A DNA stretch of 64,000 nucleotides from NORP181 sp047623555 (GTDB lineage: Bacteria; Pseudomonadota; Alphaproteobacteria; Rhodobacterales; Rhodobacteraceae), in the NCBI GenBank assembly GCA_047623555.1, contig JBLHMP010000003.1:1-64000 (forward strand), given 5' to 3'. The translations under genes and the position numbers were made by a program. Shown one piece after another: positions 35,100 to 42,876 of the stretch. Each line of letters opens with the position of its first letter. Positions within the stretch are counted from its first letter, which is position 1. The notes below the pieces were generated by a model. That model worked only from the letters and a program-made list of their open reading frames with translations, had not been told where the DNA came from and searched no databases.

Positions 35100-36569
35100 A
35101 TGTTTTCAAAGTACAAAAAAAAGCCCGCTCTGGCAAAAACTGCCAAAGGCAATTCCAATGTGACCAACATCACGGATGCCAACACTGCGGCACCGGTCAC
35201 GACCACTAAGCCCCAAGCGGTGGCCAGCCTGCGGAGGCCCTCCTCAAAACCGGTGGCCGAGGACAAATCCCACGACAAAGACCGCAAACGCAAAGCGAGA
35301 ATGGGCGAGATCAAGCAAGAGCTGCATCGCGCTTTGCTGGAAACCCTAAATCTTGCCGCACTTGAGCAAGCCTCAGAGAACGAATTGCGCAATGAGATCA
35401 GCACAATTACCGGCGAAATTCTAGAAGAACGCGGCATTGTTCTGAACCGCGAAGACCGCCAATCGCTGAACAAGGAACTTTACGACGAAGTAACCGGGCT
35501 TGGCCCACTGGAAACCCTGCTGCGGGATGATACGGTCAACGATATTCTGGTAAACGGGCCCAATCAAGTCTTTGTCGAACGCGATGGTAAGCTGGAACTC
35601 AGCACTGTGACGTTCAAGGACGAAAAACACCTGCTGCGGATCATCGACAAGATCGTTTCGGCCGTGGGTCGCCGGGTGGATGAATCCAACCCTTACGTGG
35701 ATGCGCGTCTAAAAGACGGCTCGCGGTTCAACGCCATGGTGCCACCCGTTGCGGTTGATGGCAGCCTGGTGTCGATCCGGAAATTCAAAAAGGACAAGCT
35801 GGGCATTGATGACCTGGTAGATTTCGGCGCCTTTACCGAAGAAATGGCCGCCTATTTGCAGGCCGCCGTGTCCACCCGCCTTAACATCATCGTTTCGGGT
35901 GGTACTGGGTCGGGTAAAACCACCACGCTAAACGCGCTTTCGTCGTTCATTGCCGATGACGAACGTATCCTGACAATCGAGGATACGGCGGAACTTCAAC
36001 TGCAACAGGTTCACGTCGGCCGGATGGAAAGCCGCCCGCCCAACGTCGAAGGCAAAGGCGAGGTTTCACCACGCGACTGCCTAAAGAACGCTCTGCGGAT
36101 GCGACCTGATCGGATCATCGTTGGCGAAACCCGTGGCGAAGAAGTCATCGACATGTTGCAGGCCATGAACACCGGTCACGACGGATCAATGACCACAATC
36201 CACGCCAACTCTGCGCGTGACGGTGTCAGCCGTCTGGAAAACATGATCGCGATGGCCGGGATCGAAATGCCGCTCAAGGCGATGCGAAGCCAGATTTCTT
36301 CGGCTGTGAACCTGATCGTTCAGGTGTCTCGCCTGCAGGATGGGTCACGTCGCATGACATCAATCACCGAAATCACCGGCATGGAGGGCGACGTTATCTC
36401 GATGCAGGAAATCTTTAAATATCAACGTGTTGGTTTGACCCCTGAAAACAAAATTATCGGTCATTTCACCGCTACTGGTGTTCGCAGCCACTTTTCCGAA
36501 CGGTTCCGCATGTGGGGCTTTAGTCTGCCCACATCAATCTATGAGCCCACAAAGATGGAGTCAGCCTAA
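35100..36569 (+). CDS. cpaF: Tad secretion ATPase CpaF/TadA
   Basis: 489 residues. Walker A GGTGSGKTTTLNAL (about residues 265-278), Asp box LTIEDTAELQLQQVHVGRME, Walker B RMRPDRIIVGETRGEE and His box GSMTTIHANSARD are all intact. Hexameric inner-membrane-associated ATPase that powers pilin assembly. N-terminal ~80 residues are Lys/Ala-rich and probably disordered. TAA overlaps tadB ATG (TAATG). Confidence 0.96.
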   Translation: MFSKYKKKPALAKTAKGNSNVTNITDANTAAPVTTTKPQAVASLRRPSSKPVAEDKSHDKDRKRKARMGEIKQELHRALLETLNLAALEQASENELRNEISTITGEILEERGIVLNREDRQSLNKELYDEVTGLGPLETLLRDDTVNDILVNGPNQVFVERDGKLELSTVTFKDEKHLLRIIDKIVSAVGRRVDESNPYVDARLKDGSRFNAMVPPVAVDGSLVSIRKFKKDKLGIDDLVDFGAFTEEMAAYLQAAVSTRLNIIVSGGTGSGKTTTLNALSSFIADDERILTIEDTAELQLQQVHVGRMESRPPNVEGKGEVSPRDCLKNALRMRPDRIIVGETRGEEVIDMLQAMNTGHDGSMTTIHANSARDGVSRLENMIAMAGIEMPLKAMRSQISSAVNLIVQVSRLQDGSRRMTSITEITGMEGDVISMQEIFKYQRVGLTPENKIIGHFTATGVRSHFSERFRMWGFSLPTSIYEPTKMESA

Positions 36570-37537
36570 TGTCCCTTGGCGCAGAACCAATTATCTACGG
36601 CCTTATCTTTGTCGCAGTTCTGGCGCTGGTCGAAGGCCTGTACCTGGTGGTATTTGGCAAATCCATCAGCCTGAACAGCCGCGTCAATCGCCGGCTGGAA
36701 ATGTTGGAAAAGGGCGTCGAACGCGAACAAGTTCTGGATCAGCTGCGCAAAGAAATGCAGCAGCATATGAAATCACGCTCGATCCCGCTGTACTCTCTGC
36801 TGGCCAGCAAGGCCCAAAAGGCGGCCATTGCATTTAGCCCCTGGCAACTGATTATGATCATGGGTGGCCTGTCTGTCGTGGCCTTTATCGGGCTCAGCAT
36901 TGGCACCGAAACCGAGCTTCCTATTCGCGCCGTTGGGTCGGTGGTTATTGGCGTCGGCGGGGTCTATTTCTGGATCAACTCCAAGGCCAAAAAGCGTATG
37001 GCAATGATCGAAGAGCAATTGCCTGACGCGGTCGAGTTGATGGTGCGCAGCCTGCGTGTCGGGCACCCGTTCACCTCTGCGATCCAAATTGTCGCCAAAG
37101 AGGTCGCTGACCCTCTTGGCACCGAGTTTGGCGTTATCGTCGACGAAAACGCCTATGGTCGTGACATCAGCGAGGCACTGCGCGAGATGGCCGAACGTCT
37201 GGACATGCAGGATATGCGGTTCCTGTCGATGGCCGTGACCATTCAGCAGCAATCAGGTGGTAACCTTGCAGAGATCCTTGCAGGTCTGGCCAGCGTGATC
37301 CGGTCCCGGTTCCGTCTGTTCCGCCGGGTCAATGCCATCACCGCCGAGGCAAAATGGTCGGGAAAATTCCTGTCCGCATTCCCGTTGCTGGCATTGGGTG
37401 GGCTGTTGGCCAAGGACCCCAAATATTATGATGCATCGATGGAGCATCCCTATTTCATCCCCGCCTGTTTTGTCGTCGGCATCCTTTTGACTGCTAACCT
37501 TATCGTCATGCGCATACTGACAGACATCAAAGTTTAA
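36569..37537 (+). CDS. tadB: Tad inner-membrane platform protein TadB
   Basis: 322 residues with hydrophobic segments at about 8-28, 92-135 and 270-315. The T2SSF (GspF-like) domain includes LPDAVELMVRSLRVGHPFTS and SMAVTIQQQSGGNLAEILAG. Forms the platform with TadC. Coupled to cpaF by start-stop overlap and followed by tadC after 12 bp. Confidence 0.94.
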   Translation: MSLGAEPIIYGLIFVAVLALVEGLYLVVFGKSISLNSRVNRRLEMLEKGVEREQVLDQLRKEMQQHMKSRSIPLYSLLASKAQKAAIAFSPWQLIMIMGGLSVVAFIGLSIGTETELPIRAVGSVVIGVGGVYFWINSKAKKRMAMIEEQLPDAVELMVRSLRVGHPFTSAIQIVAKEVADPLGTEFGVIVDENAYGRDISEALREMAERLDMQDMRFLSMAVTIQQQSGGNLAEILAGLASVIRSRFRLFRRVNAITAEAKWSGKFLSAFPLLALGGLLAKDPKYYDASMEHPYFIPACFVVGILLTANLIVMRILTDIKV

Positions 37538-37549
37538 TCGGAGGCCACA

Positions 37550-38530
37550 ATGGAATTTCTGGAACAAATCAACGGTATTCTGACTGGATCGCTTGGCGAA
37601 TTTGGCCCTTTGATCGTGGTCGGCGGATTGGGTCTGTTTATGATCCTGCTAATGGTCCCGCTTTTGATGAACCAACGCGAAGATCCGCTGAAGAAATTCA
37701 AGCGCGATCAAACCTCAAAATCGCAGGGCAAACCCAAGAAAGAGCGCCTGCGTGAAGGGGGCCGCAACGAACAGCTACAAAAGTTCGCGACGTTCCTGGA
37801 ACCGCAGGACGAAGAAGAGCTGACAGCGATGCAATTGAAACTGCGTCAGGCGGGCTATATCTCACGTGACTCGGTCCGGTTCTTTCACTTTGCCCAGTTT
37901 GCGTTGGGCATTTCGGGTCTGGTGGCGGGGCTGGTCTATGTCTACGTCATGAACAATGTCGACGATTTTGACACGCAACAGCAGGTCATTCGCATCCTCG
38001 GCCCAGGCGGCGCCGGGTATATGTTGCCCAAATACTGGGTGACGCGCCGGGTTGACGCCCGCAAAGAAGCCATCACCGCTGGGTTCCCGGACTCTCTGGA
38101 CATGATGCTGGTCTGTGTTGAGGCCGGGCAATCGCTGGATCAATCCATTGTACGGGTGGCCGCAGAACTTACCGCATCCTGCCCTGCCCTGGCCGAAGAG
38201 TTTGAAATTGTTGCCTATGAAATGAAGGCCGGCAAAGACAGATCACAGGTATTGCGCGACATGGGCACCCGTTGCGGAGTGCAAGATATATCGTCGTTTG
38301 TGACAGTTTTGATTCAGTCGGCTACGTTTGGCACCTCAATTTCCGAGGCTTTACGGGTCTACGCCAGTGAAATGCGTGATAAAAGAGTCATGCGCGCAGA
38401 AGAAGCCGCAAACAAGTTGCCAACCAAAATGACCCTTGCCACTATGGGTCTGACAGTTCCGCCGTTGTTGATCATCCTTGTTGGACCGTCAATGATGGGC
38501 ATCGCGGACCTTGGGAATATGAGAAAATGA
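37550..38530 (+). CDS. tadC: Tad inner-membrane platform protein TadC
   Basis: 326 residues; N-terminal hydrophobic segment (LIVVGGLGLFMILLMVPLL), T2SSF domain with FPDSLDMMLVCVEAGQSLDQ and SFVTVLIQSATFGTSISEAL, and a C-terminal segment LPTKMTLATMGLTVPPLLII. Ribosome-binding site CGGAGG. Its TGA at 38528 is the first element of the octanucleotide array described separately. Confidence 0.94.
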   Translation: MEFLEQINGILTGSLGEFGPLIVVGGLGLFMILLMVPLLMNQREDPLKKFKRDQTSKSQGKPKKERLREGGRNEQLQKFATFLEPQDEEELTAMQLKLRQAGYISRDSVRFFHFAQFALGISGLVAGLVYVYVMNNVDDFDTQQQVIRILGPGGAGYMLPKYWVTRRVDARKEAITAGFPDSLDMMLVCVEAGQSLDQSIVRVAAELTASCPALAEEFEIVAYEMKAGKDRSQVLRDMGTRCGVQDISSFVTVLIQSATFGTSISEALRVYASEMRDKRVMRAEEAANKLPTKMTLATMGLTVPPLLIILVGPSMMGIADLGNMRK

Positions 38531-38575
38531 TACAATGATACAATGATACAATGATACAATGATACAATGATACAA
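38528..38575 (+). repeat. Six tandem copies of TGATACAA at the tadC/tadD junction
   Basis: Six perfect 8-bp units. Each copy boundary creates ATGA, so ATGs occur at 38527, 38535, 38543, 38551, 38559 and 38567. The first five read ATG ATA CAA TGA and each TGA overlaps the next ATG; the sixth ATG opens tadD. With one copy the junction would be an ordinary ATGA overlap. Confidence 0.95.
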
Positions 38576-39157
38576 ACCGGTGTGACGCAGGCCACGCCAA
38601 TCAGATCTACATTTTGGGCCATCATCGCGCTTGCGATGGTGGCCTCTTGTGGTCCAAAAGCCATATCTACAACGCCAGATGGGCCCTATGCGCCGGGTGT
38701 TGATCTATCAAAAACAGCTATAAATGGCGTCGAGGTTGGGCACCGTCTAATGGATGCGGGCCAATACGAGCTGGCAATAGCTGCCTTTACCCGTGCCGCC
38801 CTTGACCAAGGTTTGACCGCAGAGATATTGACGGGCATGGGCACCGCAAGTCTGGGGCTGGGTCGGCTGGGACAGGCCGAAACCCTGCTGCGCCGCGCCG
38901 TGGAAAAGGACAAGGACTGGCCCGAAGCCTGGAACAATCTGGGCGTTGTTTTGATGGAACAGGGCGAAATCAGCGAAGCACAACAGGTTTTTCGCAAAGC
39001 ATATGCCCTGGATGATGGCCAAAACGACTCAATCCGGGAAAATTTGCGCTTGGCACTCGCCAAATCAGAAAATGCTGATAACACTGTTACTCAAAACAAC
39101 GATTATAAATTGGTGCAGCGGGGGAGTAGCGACTACCTGATCCGTAGAACACCATGA
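38567..39157 (+). CDS. tadD: TadD-like tetratricopeptide lipoprotein
   Basis: 196 residues from the last ATG of the octanucleotide array. A hydrophobic N-terminus with lipobox MVASC predicts a lipoprotein. Residues 50-155 hold TPR units (AGQYELAIAAFTRAALDQGL, LGRLGQAETLLRRAVEKDKD, GEISEAQQVFRKAYALDD). TadD is needed for pilus assembly, probably as a pilotin-like factor for the secretin. Translation start is unusual: no clear ribosome-binding site, presumably fed by reinitiation from tadC. Confidence 0.85.
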   Translation: MIQTGVTQATPIRSTFWAIIALAMVASCGPKAISTTPDGPYAPGVDLSKTAINGVEVGHRLMDAGQYELAIAAFTRAALDQGLTAEILTGMGTASLGLGRLGQAETLLRRAVEKDKDWPEAWNNLGVVLMEQGEISEAQQVFRKAYALDDGQNDSIRENLRLALAKSENADNTVTQNNDYKLVQRGSSDYLIRRTP

Positions 39158-39187
39158 ACGAGGTACGAGCAGTAAAGGACGCAAAAA

Positions 39188-40036
39188 ATGCGCCATTTAA
39201 TCTTGATCCCGGCTTTGATTGCTGGCGGGCTGACCCTGTCGGCCTGTGCGGAAAAAGGCGACGAAACCGTTGAACGGGCGTTGCAGGACGTTAACGTCGT
39301 TGACGAAGCCGATCTGAACGATGTGATGCTGACAGTTGCCGACCCAAATGAGGCAGTGACCTATTTCCAGCGATCACTCAAATCCACGCCTGGCCGGATT
39401 GATCTGCAACGGGGATTGGCAAAGTCCCTGGTGCGCGCGCGTCGTAACACCGAAGGCGTCAGCGCCTGGACCAAAGTGACCCGCATGCCGGGTGCAACCC
39501 CGGATGATACAATTGATCTGGCAGATGCGCAGATCCGCGCCGGGGATTGGGACAAAGCCAAAACCGTGCTGGATTCAGTGCCCCCCACCCACGAGACCTT
39601 CAAACGCTACCGCCTCGAGGCCATGGTCGCGGACGCCAATCAACAATGGAGCCGGGCCGACAGTTTCTATGAAACCGCCATTGGCCTGACCACGCGCCCT
39701 GCTGGCGTCATGAACAACTGGGGGTATTCCAAACTGACCCGCGGCGACTATACGGATGCCGAACGGCTGTTTGGTGAAGCAATCCGCCAGGACCAATCGC
39801 TGTTCACAGCCAAAAACAACCTGGTTCTGGCACGTGGAGCACAGCGAAAATACACCCTGCCGATCATCCCGATGGATCAAACAGAACGGGCACAGTTACT
39901 GCATACAATGGCATTGTCCGCAATCAAACAGGGCGACGTTGAAACCGGCAAGGCCCTGTTGCGCGAATCCATTAACACCCATCCACAACATTTTGAGCAG
40001 GCAGTACGATCCTTGCAAGCTCTCGAAAACGGCTAG
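39188..40036 (+). CDS. Second TPR lipoprotein of the tad locus
   Basis: 282 residues. Signal and lipobox ALIAGGLTLSAC predict lipidation at Cys19. Several TPR-like helices follow (TYFQRSLKSTPGRIDLQRGL, QIRAGDWDKAKTVLDSVPPT, KLTRGDYTDAERLFGEAIRQ). Paired TPR lipoproteins after tadC are usual in Rhodobacteraceae. Follows tadD by 30 bp. Confidence 0.85.
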   Translation: MRHLILIPALIAGGLTLSACAEKGDETVERALQDVNVVDEADLNDVMLTVADPNEAVTYFQRSLKSTPGRIDLQRGLAKSLVRARRNTEGVSAWTKVTRMPGATPDDTIDLADAQIRAGDWDKAKTVLDSVPPTHETFKRYRLEAMVADANQQWSRADSFYETAIGLTTRPAGVMNNWGYSKLTRGDYTDAERLFGEAIRQDQSLFTAKNNLVLARGAQRKYTLPIIPMDQTERAQLLHTMALSAIKQGDVETGKALLRESINTHPQHFEQAVRSLQALENG

Positions 40037-40042
40037 GGTCCA

Positions 40043-40537
40043 GTGGTAATTTCTGCGCAAGCGGCGTTGTGGTTTTTGCCCTTCGTCCTGCCGATCTGCT
40101 TTTACGTGGCCTTTACCGATCTGAGCGAGATGCGGATTCCCAATCAGGCCGTTCTGGTGCTGGCTGTCGTATTCCTTATTGTCGGACTGTTCGTGCTGCC
40201 CCTGCCCGCCTACGGCATGGCTGTGGTTCGTATGATCGTGGTGCTGATTATCGGCATTATGCTGAATGCGGGCGGTGCAATTGGCGCCGGAGATGCCAAA
40301 TTTGCCGCGGCGGCTGCGCCGTTTATCGCCCCCGCCGATCTACGGTTTTTGTTGGTTATCTTTGCCGCCAATCTGCTGGCCGCCTTTGTCACGCACCGGC
40401 TGGTCAAATACACCCCGTTACGCCAAATCGCGCCCGGATGGAAAAGCTGGGACATGGGCTGGAAATTCCCGATGGGCCTGTCGCTGGGCGGCACTTTGGC
40501 GATCTATCTGATTTTGGGGTCGATATACGGCACCTGA
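40043..40537 (+). CDS. tadV: Prepilin peptidase (TadV/CpaA)
   Basis: 164 residues, the short form without N-methylase domain. Catalytic aspartates: Asp26 in FTDLSEMRIPN and Asp84 in GAGDAKF (GxGD motif). Four to five membrane segments. Cleaves the leader of the two Flp-type pilins and any pseudopilins. Starts at GTG 40043, six bases after the TPR gene stop. Confidence 0.9.
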   Translation: MVISAQAALWFLPFVLPICFYVAFTDLSEMRIPNQAVLVLAVVFLIVGLFVLPLPAYGMAVVRMIVVLIIGIMLNAGGAIGAGDAKFAAAAAPFIAPADLRFLLVIFAANLLAAFVTHRLVKYTPLRQIAPGWKSWDMGWKFPMGLSLGGTLAIYLILGSIYGT

Positions 40538-40626
40538 CGCCTGATATTGGACCCAAAACAGTTAAAACCGATGCAATGCAGTCTGCTCCTGCCCTGCTCA
40601 TGCCACAATAACCGGTCATTTTCCAA

Positions 40627-42003
40627 ATGAACGGATCCACGGGCATCAATGACCCAGACGCGCAACAGCACCGAAACAGAGCACTGGCCAAACCGATGAA
40701 CATGCACACAACCGCAGTTATATCCCCTCCTGCCCCGCGCACGATTGAGGACATGAAGCTGCCACCTGTGATGATGCGGGACATTGTGCTGAAAACAATC
40801 TTTCGCAAAAATATCGAATTTGTTAGCGATTTGTGCAAAGCCATTTGCCTGCCCAACACCGTTACCCAGGAACTGGTCGATATAGCCCGCGATCAGCGTT
40901 TGCTCGAAGCAACAGGCACGCTTAGTGCGACCAGCGGCAATGAAATGGGCTATCAGCTGACCGATCAGGGCAAAGCCCGCGCATTGGATGCCCTAAACCA
41001 GTCCGAATATTTTGGCGCAATGCCGGTGCCGCTCGCAGTTTACAAAGAACAGGTCAAACGCCAGTCGATCAAAAACATTCAGATCACCCGTGACCAGCTG
41101 ACCAATGCGATGGGCCATCTGATCCTGCCCAGCTCGTTGCTCGACCAGCTAGGGCCAGCGGTTAGCGCCGGTCGTTCAATCCTGATGTATGGCCCTCCGG
41201 GCAACGGCAAATCGTCGATCTCAAATGGTATTCGCGATGCTATGGGCGACAAGGTATATGTGCCGCACGCCATTGAATACGCCGGTCAGGTGATCACGGT
41301 ATATGATCCAATTGTTCATAATGCAGTGGACGACATCGTGGACGACCCCACGGTTTTACGCCGCGCCAAACGGTTTGATACGCGGTATGTTTGCTGTGAG
41401 CGGCCCACCGTTGTGACCGGCGGCGAGCTGTCGCTGAAAATGCTGGATCTGGTCTATAACCCAACCGCAAAAACCTATCAGGCGCCACTACAACTCAAAT
41501 CAACGGGCGGCATATTCATCGTTGATGACCTTGGCCGCCAACAGGAATCGCCACAGGCATTGATTAACCGTTGGATTGTTCCGCTTGAAGAAGGCAAAGA
41601 CATTCTGGGCCTGCAATCGGGCGAGAAATTCGAAGTGCCATTTGACACGCTGGTGATCTTTTCGACCAATTTTCACCCGAACGAGATTTTTGACAAAGCG
41701 GCGCTGCGCCGAATCTTTTTCAAGATCAAGATTGACGGTCCGAACCAGGAAAACTTCCTAAAGATTTTTGCTTTGGTGGCCCGCAAAAAGGGTGTGCCGC
41801 TGGATGAGCCGACGTTGGTGCATCTGCTGAAAAAGAAATACCCGACGATCGACAATATCTATGCAAATTATCAACCCGTATTCCTGATCGACCAGATGAT
41901 TGCGATCTGCGAATTCGAAGGCATCCCCAACCAAATGTCCCCCGACCTGATCGACCGGGCCTGGGCCAATATGTTCGTGAAAGACGAAGTTATCGTCAAA
42001 TGA
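40627..42003 (+). CDS. AAA-type ATPase adjoining the tad locus
   Basis: 458 residues. A leading helix-turn-helix-like region (about 40-120, ILPNTVTQELVDIA-like), then an AAA core: Walker A MYGPPGNGKSSISNG, Walker B GGIFIVDDLGRQ, sensor FSTNFHPNEIFDKAALRRI. Role unknown; the gene regularly follows the tad genes in related genomes, so a part in pilus control is plausible but not shown. An alternative start is ATG 40696. Its TGA overlaps the next ATG (ATGA). Confidence 0.82.
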   Translation: MNGSTGINDPDAQQHRNRALAKPMNMHTTAVISPPAPRTIEDMKLPPVMMRDIVLKTIFRKNIEFVSDLCKAICLPNTVTQELVDIARDQRLLEATGTLSATSGNEMGYQLTDQGKARALDALNQSEYFGAMPVPLAVYKEQVKRQSIKNIQITRDQLTNAMGHLILPSSLLDQLGPAVSAGRSILMYGPPGNGKSSISNGIRDAMGDKVYVPHAIEYAGQVITVYDPIVHNAVDDIVDDPTVLRRAKRFDTRYVCCERPTVVTGGELSLKMLDLVYNPTAKTYQAPLQLKSTGGIFIVDDLGRQQESPQALINRWIVPLEEGKDILGLQSGEKFEVPFDTLVIFSTNFHPNEIFDKAALRRIFFKIKIDGPNQENFLKIFALVARKKGVPLDEPTLVHLLKKKYPTIDNIYANYQPVFLIDQMIAICEFEGIPNQMSPDLIDRAWANMFVKDEVIVK

Positions 42004-42803
42004 TCGGCGTTGCTGGCTGTGGCCGAATGGGCGCGCCTATGCTTGCGGCCCTGCGCGCTGCGGGGATGAATGCGGCCGGGTTTGACGTGCGCAGCCCTGA
42101 TGAATTTGGGGCGTTGGCACCGTTTATGACGGATGAGGCTACTGTATTTGCGCAAGGCGCTGAGACACTGATAACGGTCGTCCGCGACATTCCACAAACT
42201 GATGACGTTTTATTTGGCGCGCAGGGGTTTGTATCTGCACCCAATTTGCAACGGATCATCATCTGTTCTACTTTATCCCCCCGCTATGTGCGTGGTTTGC
42301 GGGATCGGGTGCCAGAGAATATTGCATTGATCGACGCGCCAATGTCCGGAGCGCAGATCGCAGCACATGAGGCCCGGTTGTCGTTCATGCTTGGCGGATC
42401 AAAGGCTGATCTGGGCGCGGCACAGCCGTTGTTTGCAGCAATGGGAAAACATTTTCACCACATGGGACCGTTTGGCAGCGGCATGCAGGCCAAGGTATTG
42501 AATAACCTGTTGGCCGCCTCAAACACCGCGATGACCCGGTTGGTACTGGACTGGGGCGACGCTGCGGGATTGGACGAGGCTGCGTTGCTTGGTCTGATCC
42601 ACACTTCGTCGGGGCAAAATTGGTTTGCGTCAGGGTTTGAGCAGATCGAATTTTCCCGGGATGGGCATGACGCAGACAACACTATCGCCATTTTGGTAAA
42701 AGACGTCGAAAGCGCGTTGGATGCAACGCCCGATGGGGCAGATATGTCGCTACCGCGTCAGGTTCAAACCGCTCTTGCAAAATTGAACCCGCGCGCGGGT
42801 TGA
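42000..42803 (+). CDS. 3-hydroxyisobutyrate/beta-hydroxyacid dehydrogenase family protein
   Basis: 267 residues. N-terminal Rossmann motif GVAGCGRMGAPM, substrate loop IDAPMSGAQIAAHEARLSFM and the catalytic-lysine helix GSGMQAKVLNNLLAASNTAM. Oxidises a beta-hydroxyacid with NAD(P); substrate not readable. Shorter than the usual ~290. Translationally coupled to the AAA ATPase gene. Confidence 0.85.
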   Translation: MIGVAGCGRMGAPMLAALRAAGMNAAGFDVRSPDEFGALAPFMTDEATVFAQGAETLITVVRDIPQTDDVLFGAQGFVSAPNLQRIIICSTLSPRYVRGLRDRVPENIALIDAPMSGAQIAAHEARLSFMLGGSKADLGAAQPLFAAMGKHFHHMGPFGSGMQAKVLNNLLAASNTAMTRLVLDWGDAAGLDEAALLGLIHTSSGQNWFASGFEQIEFSRDGHDADNTIAILVKDVESALDATPDGADMSLPRQVQTALAKLNPRAG

Positions 42804-42876
42804 ACTGTTGGATGCCTCCGGCGGAGATATTTATTACGAGAAGAATTTGGAAGGAAAACGGTTTAGGCTGGTAAAT

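Noticed and set aside
38528..38575. Octanucleotide array as CRISPR or frame-switching phase-variation tract
   Set aside because: No spacers, and copy-number change keeps the tadD frame because tadD always starts at the last ATG.
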